Part shown: positions 62,114 to 64,000 of the stretch, piece by piece
How positions within the stretch are numbered: the stretch's first letter is position 1
How the letters are laid out: every line of letters starts with the position of its first letter
Source of the DNA: Bremerella sp. JC817
Lineage (GTDB): Bacteria > Planctomycetota > Planctomycetia > Pirellulales > Pirellulaceae
Reading direction: 5' to 3'
Length of the DNA: 64,000 nt
NCBI RefSeq assembly: GCF_040718835.1
Contig: NZ_JBFEFG010000266.1
Location: 186,001 to 250,000, forward strand
Notes under the pieces: model-generated
What the model was told of the DNA's origin: nothing
The model's database searches: none
Seen by the model: only the letters and a program-made list of their open reading frames with translations
Position numbers and translations under genes: made by a program

Positions 62114-63208
62114 GTGCGCACCTTAACTTACCTGGTCGGTCTCTCAATTTTAGCTGTGGCGACCACTGCGCAAGCCCAAGGACTGGGGCAGTACCAATAC
62201 AAAAGCCGCGGCAACATCTCGGTTGGCCGAGGTGGCTATGCCGACGTCACCAGTCCTGGTTGGAGCGGATCGCACCATTCCGGCGGTAACCATGGCGGAC
62301 ATCATCACCATCATGGTGGTGGCGGAAATTGGGGAGGCAACTGGGGCGGAAACTATCCGTACTACGGTGGCAACTGGTTTGGGGCTGGCTTGTCGATCGG
62401 CGTTCTGCCGCCTCCTTACGGTTACGTGAATCCCTATGCCTATCCGTTCGCCTACGGCGGAGGCTATTCGACCATCTACCCTTACGGAACGTACTACCGC
62501 CCGGGCGATCAGTATTTGGAATACTACCTGCCGCCAACCGAACCGGCCGAGCTGAATTATGGTCCGCAAGCCATGAAGCAGTTCATGGGTTTGCCGCGTG
62601 ATTTTGCCATTCAGCCACAGCGGACGGGGACCTTTGATTCGCTCGTGACTCCGCTGCCGACGTCGTCGAAGGTTGAGTCGGCCAAGCCGGTCGTGATCGA
62701 ACAGCCTTCCCCGCAAGCGATTCAGCGGGCTGCTCACTTCATCGAGTCGGGAGACAATCTGTTCGCCCAGCAGCGATACCAGGAAGCTTTGGGCCGCTAC
62801 AAAGATGCCATCGCGGCCGCACCAGGTTTTGCCGAAGCCTACCTGCGAAAGGGGTTGGCTTACCTGGCGACCAATCGCCCGGATGAAGCCGTGGAAGCAA
62901 TCGAGCGGGCCATCCAGCAAGATCCGAAGGTGGTCGATACCTCGCTGACTTTGCAGGGGATGCTGGGCAATAACGGCCTGGCGAAGTCCTCGATCATCGA
63001 GGCCAATGCCCGCCGCGCGGTTACGGATCCAGAAAATCCAAAGTATCTTTTCTGCGTGGCGGTGCTGCTTTTCTTCGATGGCGATGACGAACAAGCGACC
63101 AAAGTTTTTGCCGCTTGCCAGCGTGCCGGGGGCGATCCTCAGTTCATTCAGCCCTTCGCGATGCAGCTTAACAAGACGGTGACAACCGCCGAAGGGCTCG
63201 ATCTTTAG
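62114..63208 (+). CDS. Exported His/Gly/Tyr-rich protein with TPR-like C-terminal domain
   Basis: 364 residues from GTG 62114 (GGAG 8 bases upstream). Signal peptide RTLTYLVGLSILAVATTAQAQG. Residues ~45-135 are Gly/His/Tyr/Pro-rich (HHSGGNHGGHHHHHGGGGNW, then YPFAYGGGYSTIYPYG), likely flexible and able to bind metal. From ~195 a TPR-like domain: AHFIESGDNLFAQQRYQEALGRYKDAIAAAPGFAEAYLRKGLAYLATNRPDEAVEAIERAIQQDP. This suggests a surface or periplasmic scaffold. The next gene, 165 bases downstream, is also His-rich. Confidence 0.75.
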   Translation: MRTLTYLVGLSILAVATTAQAQGLGQYQYKSRGNISVGRGGYADVTSPGWSGSHHSGGNHGGHHHHHGGGGNWGGNWGGNYPYYGGNWFGAGLSIGVLPPPYGYVNPYAYPFAYGGGYSTIYPYGTYYRPGDQYLEYYLPPTEPAELNYGPQAMKQFMGLPRDFAIQPQRTGTFDSLVTPLPTSSKVESAKPVVIEQPSPQAIQRAAHFIESGDNLFAQQRYQEALGRYKDAIAAAPGFAEAYLRKGLAYLATNRPDEAVEAIERAIQQDPKVVDTSLTLQGMLGNNGLAKSSIIEANARRAVTDPENPKYLFCVAVLLFFDGDDEQATKVFAACQRAGGDPQFIQPFAMQLNKTVTTAEGLDL

Positions 63209-63242
63209 AACGCGACCAGACATCCGATTTGGGCGTCTGTGA

Positions 63243-63271
63243 TTGGCGCAGAAGTTTTCCTGCCGAATAAT
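63243..63271 (+). promoter_or_regulatory. Promoter for the His-rich lipoprotein gene
   Basis: TTGGCG (63243-63248), 17 bases, AATAAT (63266-63271). Matches to the sigma70 consensus are four of six and five of six. The start would be near 63278, some 95 bases before the ATG at 63374. Confidence 0.35.
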
Positions 63272-63373
63272 CGACGTTTTCCCGCGTAGAAAACGGGAGA
63301 GGCGGAAAGTTCGCTCTGCCCAGGCGACTTGCCTGTTTGATATCCATCGTTGCCACTACAGGAGTCTGGCATT

Positions 63374-63901
63374 ATGAAGATCGGGAAGTTTCTTTTGGTC
63401 CTATGCGCGCTGGCGGTTCCCTTCACGCTGAGCGGTTGCAATAGCGAGAAAGCCGCGGACAACACCAGCGGCGAACATGGCCACGATCACGACCATGGTG
63501 ATCATGATCACGGCGACCACGGACACGAGCATGGTGGCCACAGCCATGACGAAGGTCCTCACGGCGGTCACCTCATCGAGCTGGGGGGTGAAAAGTATCA
63601 CCTGGAATGGGCCCATGACGACGAAGCCAAGTTGCTGACGTTCTATGTTCTGGACGCCGATGCCAAGGAAGAAGTGGCAATTCCAGCTGAAGCGATCATG
63701 GTGAATATCACCGTGGGTGAAGACACCAAGCCGTACGAGATCCCTGCTGTCCGCAAGGAAGGGGAAACGACGACTGCCACCTTCGAGTCGGCCGACGCGG
63801 ACTTGTTCGCTTTGATCGAAGATGAAGACACCAAGGCGACGGTCGTGCTCGAAATCGAAGGCACGCCGTACAACGGTACGCTGGAACATCACCATCACTA
63901 A
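63374..63901 (+). CDS. His-rich lipoprotein
   Basis: 175 residues from ATG 63374 (GGAG 9 bases upstream). Lipoprotein signal: FLLVLCALAVPFTLSGC with lipobox LSGC (Cys22). Then a His/Asp/Gly run (HGHDHDHGDHDHGDHGHEH and on to HSHDEGPHGGH) that should bind Zn, Ni, Cu or Co ions, a beta-rich domain from LIELGGEKYHLEWAHDDEAKLLTFYVLD to TKATVVLEIEGTPYNG, and a C-terminal HHHH. The compact domain after the His run resembles small periplasmic beta-barrels, but no family is certain. A metal-buffering or metal-delivery role is inferred. Confidence 0.75.
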   Translation: MKIGKFLLVLCALAVPFTLSGCNSEKAADNTSGEHGHDHDHGDHDHGDHGHEHGGHSHDEGPHGGHLIELGGEKYHLEWAHDDEAKLLTFYVLDADAKEEVAIPAEAIMVNITVGEDTKPYEIPAVRKEGETTTATFESADADLFALIEDEDTKATVVLEIEGTPYNGTLEHHHH

Positions 63902-63934
63902 GTCGCGACTTAGTTCGATTGGTCAGTAAAAGCA

Positions 63935-63964
63935 AAACGGGATGCCAATTGGCATCCCGCTTTT
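63935..63964 (+). terminator. Terminator of the His-rich lipoprotein gene
   Basis: Stem CGGGATGCC (63938-63946) / GGCATCCCG (63951-63959) with loop AATT, followed by CTTTT. Preceded by an A run, so it may also work in the other direction. It lies 37 bases after the stop at 63901. Confidence 0.8.
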
Positions 63965-64000
63965 ATGTTCCGTCGTTCGTTCCGGTTGGTTTAACGTCGA

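Overview
The window looks like chromosomal DNA of a planctomycete, most likely from the Pirellulaceae (Blastopirellula/Bremerella/Rhodopirellula type). This rests on the gene families seen: a DUF1549/DUF1553 cytochrome-like protein next to a Tat-exported DUF1501 protein, a two-domain DUF1080 protein, a DUF1559-like lipoprotein, an ECF sigma factor with a zinc-less anti-sigma-like partner, a stand-alone Ser/Thr kinase, HpnC/HpnD/HpnE squalene synthesis genes, many secreted low-complexity proteins and the GC-rich codon use. No rRNA, tRNA, CRISPR array or prophage was seen. The only mobile element is one IS5-family insertion sequence.

Layout. 0-6.5 kb: 3' end of a DHDPS-family gene, a secreted Pro/Thr-rich protein, a histidine kinase with an NhaC-type antiporter, two diverged membrane paralogues, and a response regulator with an N-terminal excisionase-type HTH behind a strong promoter and a long leader. 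6.9-14.7 kb: mnmG, a nucleosidase-family gene, a DUF4345-like membrane protein, the coupled hpnC-hpnD-hpnE squalene operon and ispH. 14.7-21.4 kb: DUF1080 protein, cation antiporter with a C-terminal nucleotide-binding-like region, a jelly-roll protein, a pseudopilin-like protein with Ca-binding-type Asp repeats, and an NDP-sugar epimerase/decarboxylase.

21.8-29.9 kb: a four-gene operon that is the most interesting system here. It encodes a secreted ~1085-residue TPR protein, an ExbB/TolQ protein, an ExbD/TolR protein and a 1096-residue TolA-shaped protein (membrane segments, charged coiled coil, low-complexity linker) ending in a terpene-cyclase-like alpha-toroid. It reads like a planctomycete version of a proton-driven, envelope-spanning Tol/Ton machine. 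30-40.6 kb: small regulators and TPR lipoprotein, App1-type phosphatase, YeiH-family exporter with a small overlapping membrane protein, dihaem peroxidase, the IS5 element, DUF1559-like lipoprotein, deoC with a sugar isomerase-like gene, and a DUF1801 protein.

40.6-50.6 kb (minus strand): two translationally overlapping membrane-associated GTPases, then a six-gene set running from an ECF sigma factor and anti-sigma-like protein through a secreted coiled-coil protein, DUF1549/DUF1553 and DUF1501 proteins to an LTxxQ-type protein, closed by a clear terminator. 50.8-56.4 kb (plus strand): ABC-2-like permease, two CNNM/CorC-type membrane proteins, a PHB-depolymerase-like esterase and a GNAT acetyltransferase. 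56.4-64 kb: secreted helical protein, a possible minus-strand small RNA, a cysteine-rich secreted protein, a polytopic membrane protein, a Ser/Thr kinase whose tail overlaps an M42-type peptidase gene, and two His-rich exported proteins.
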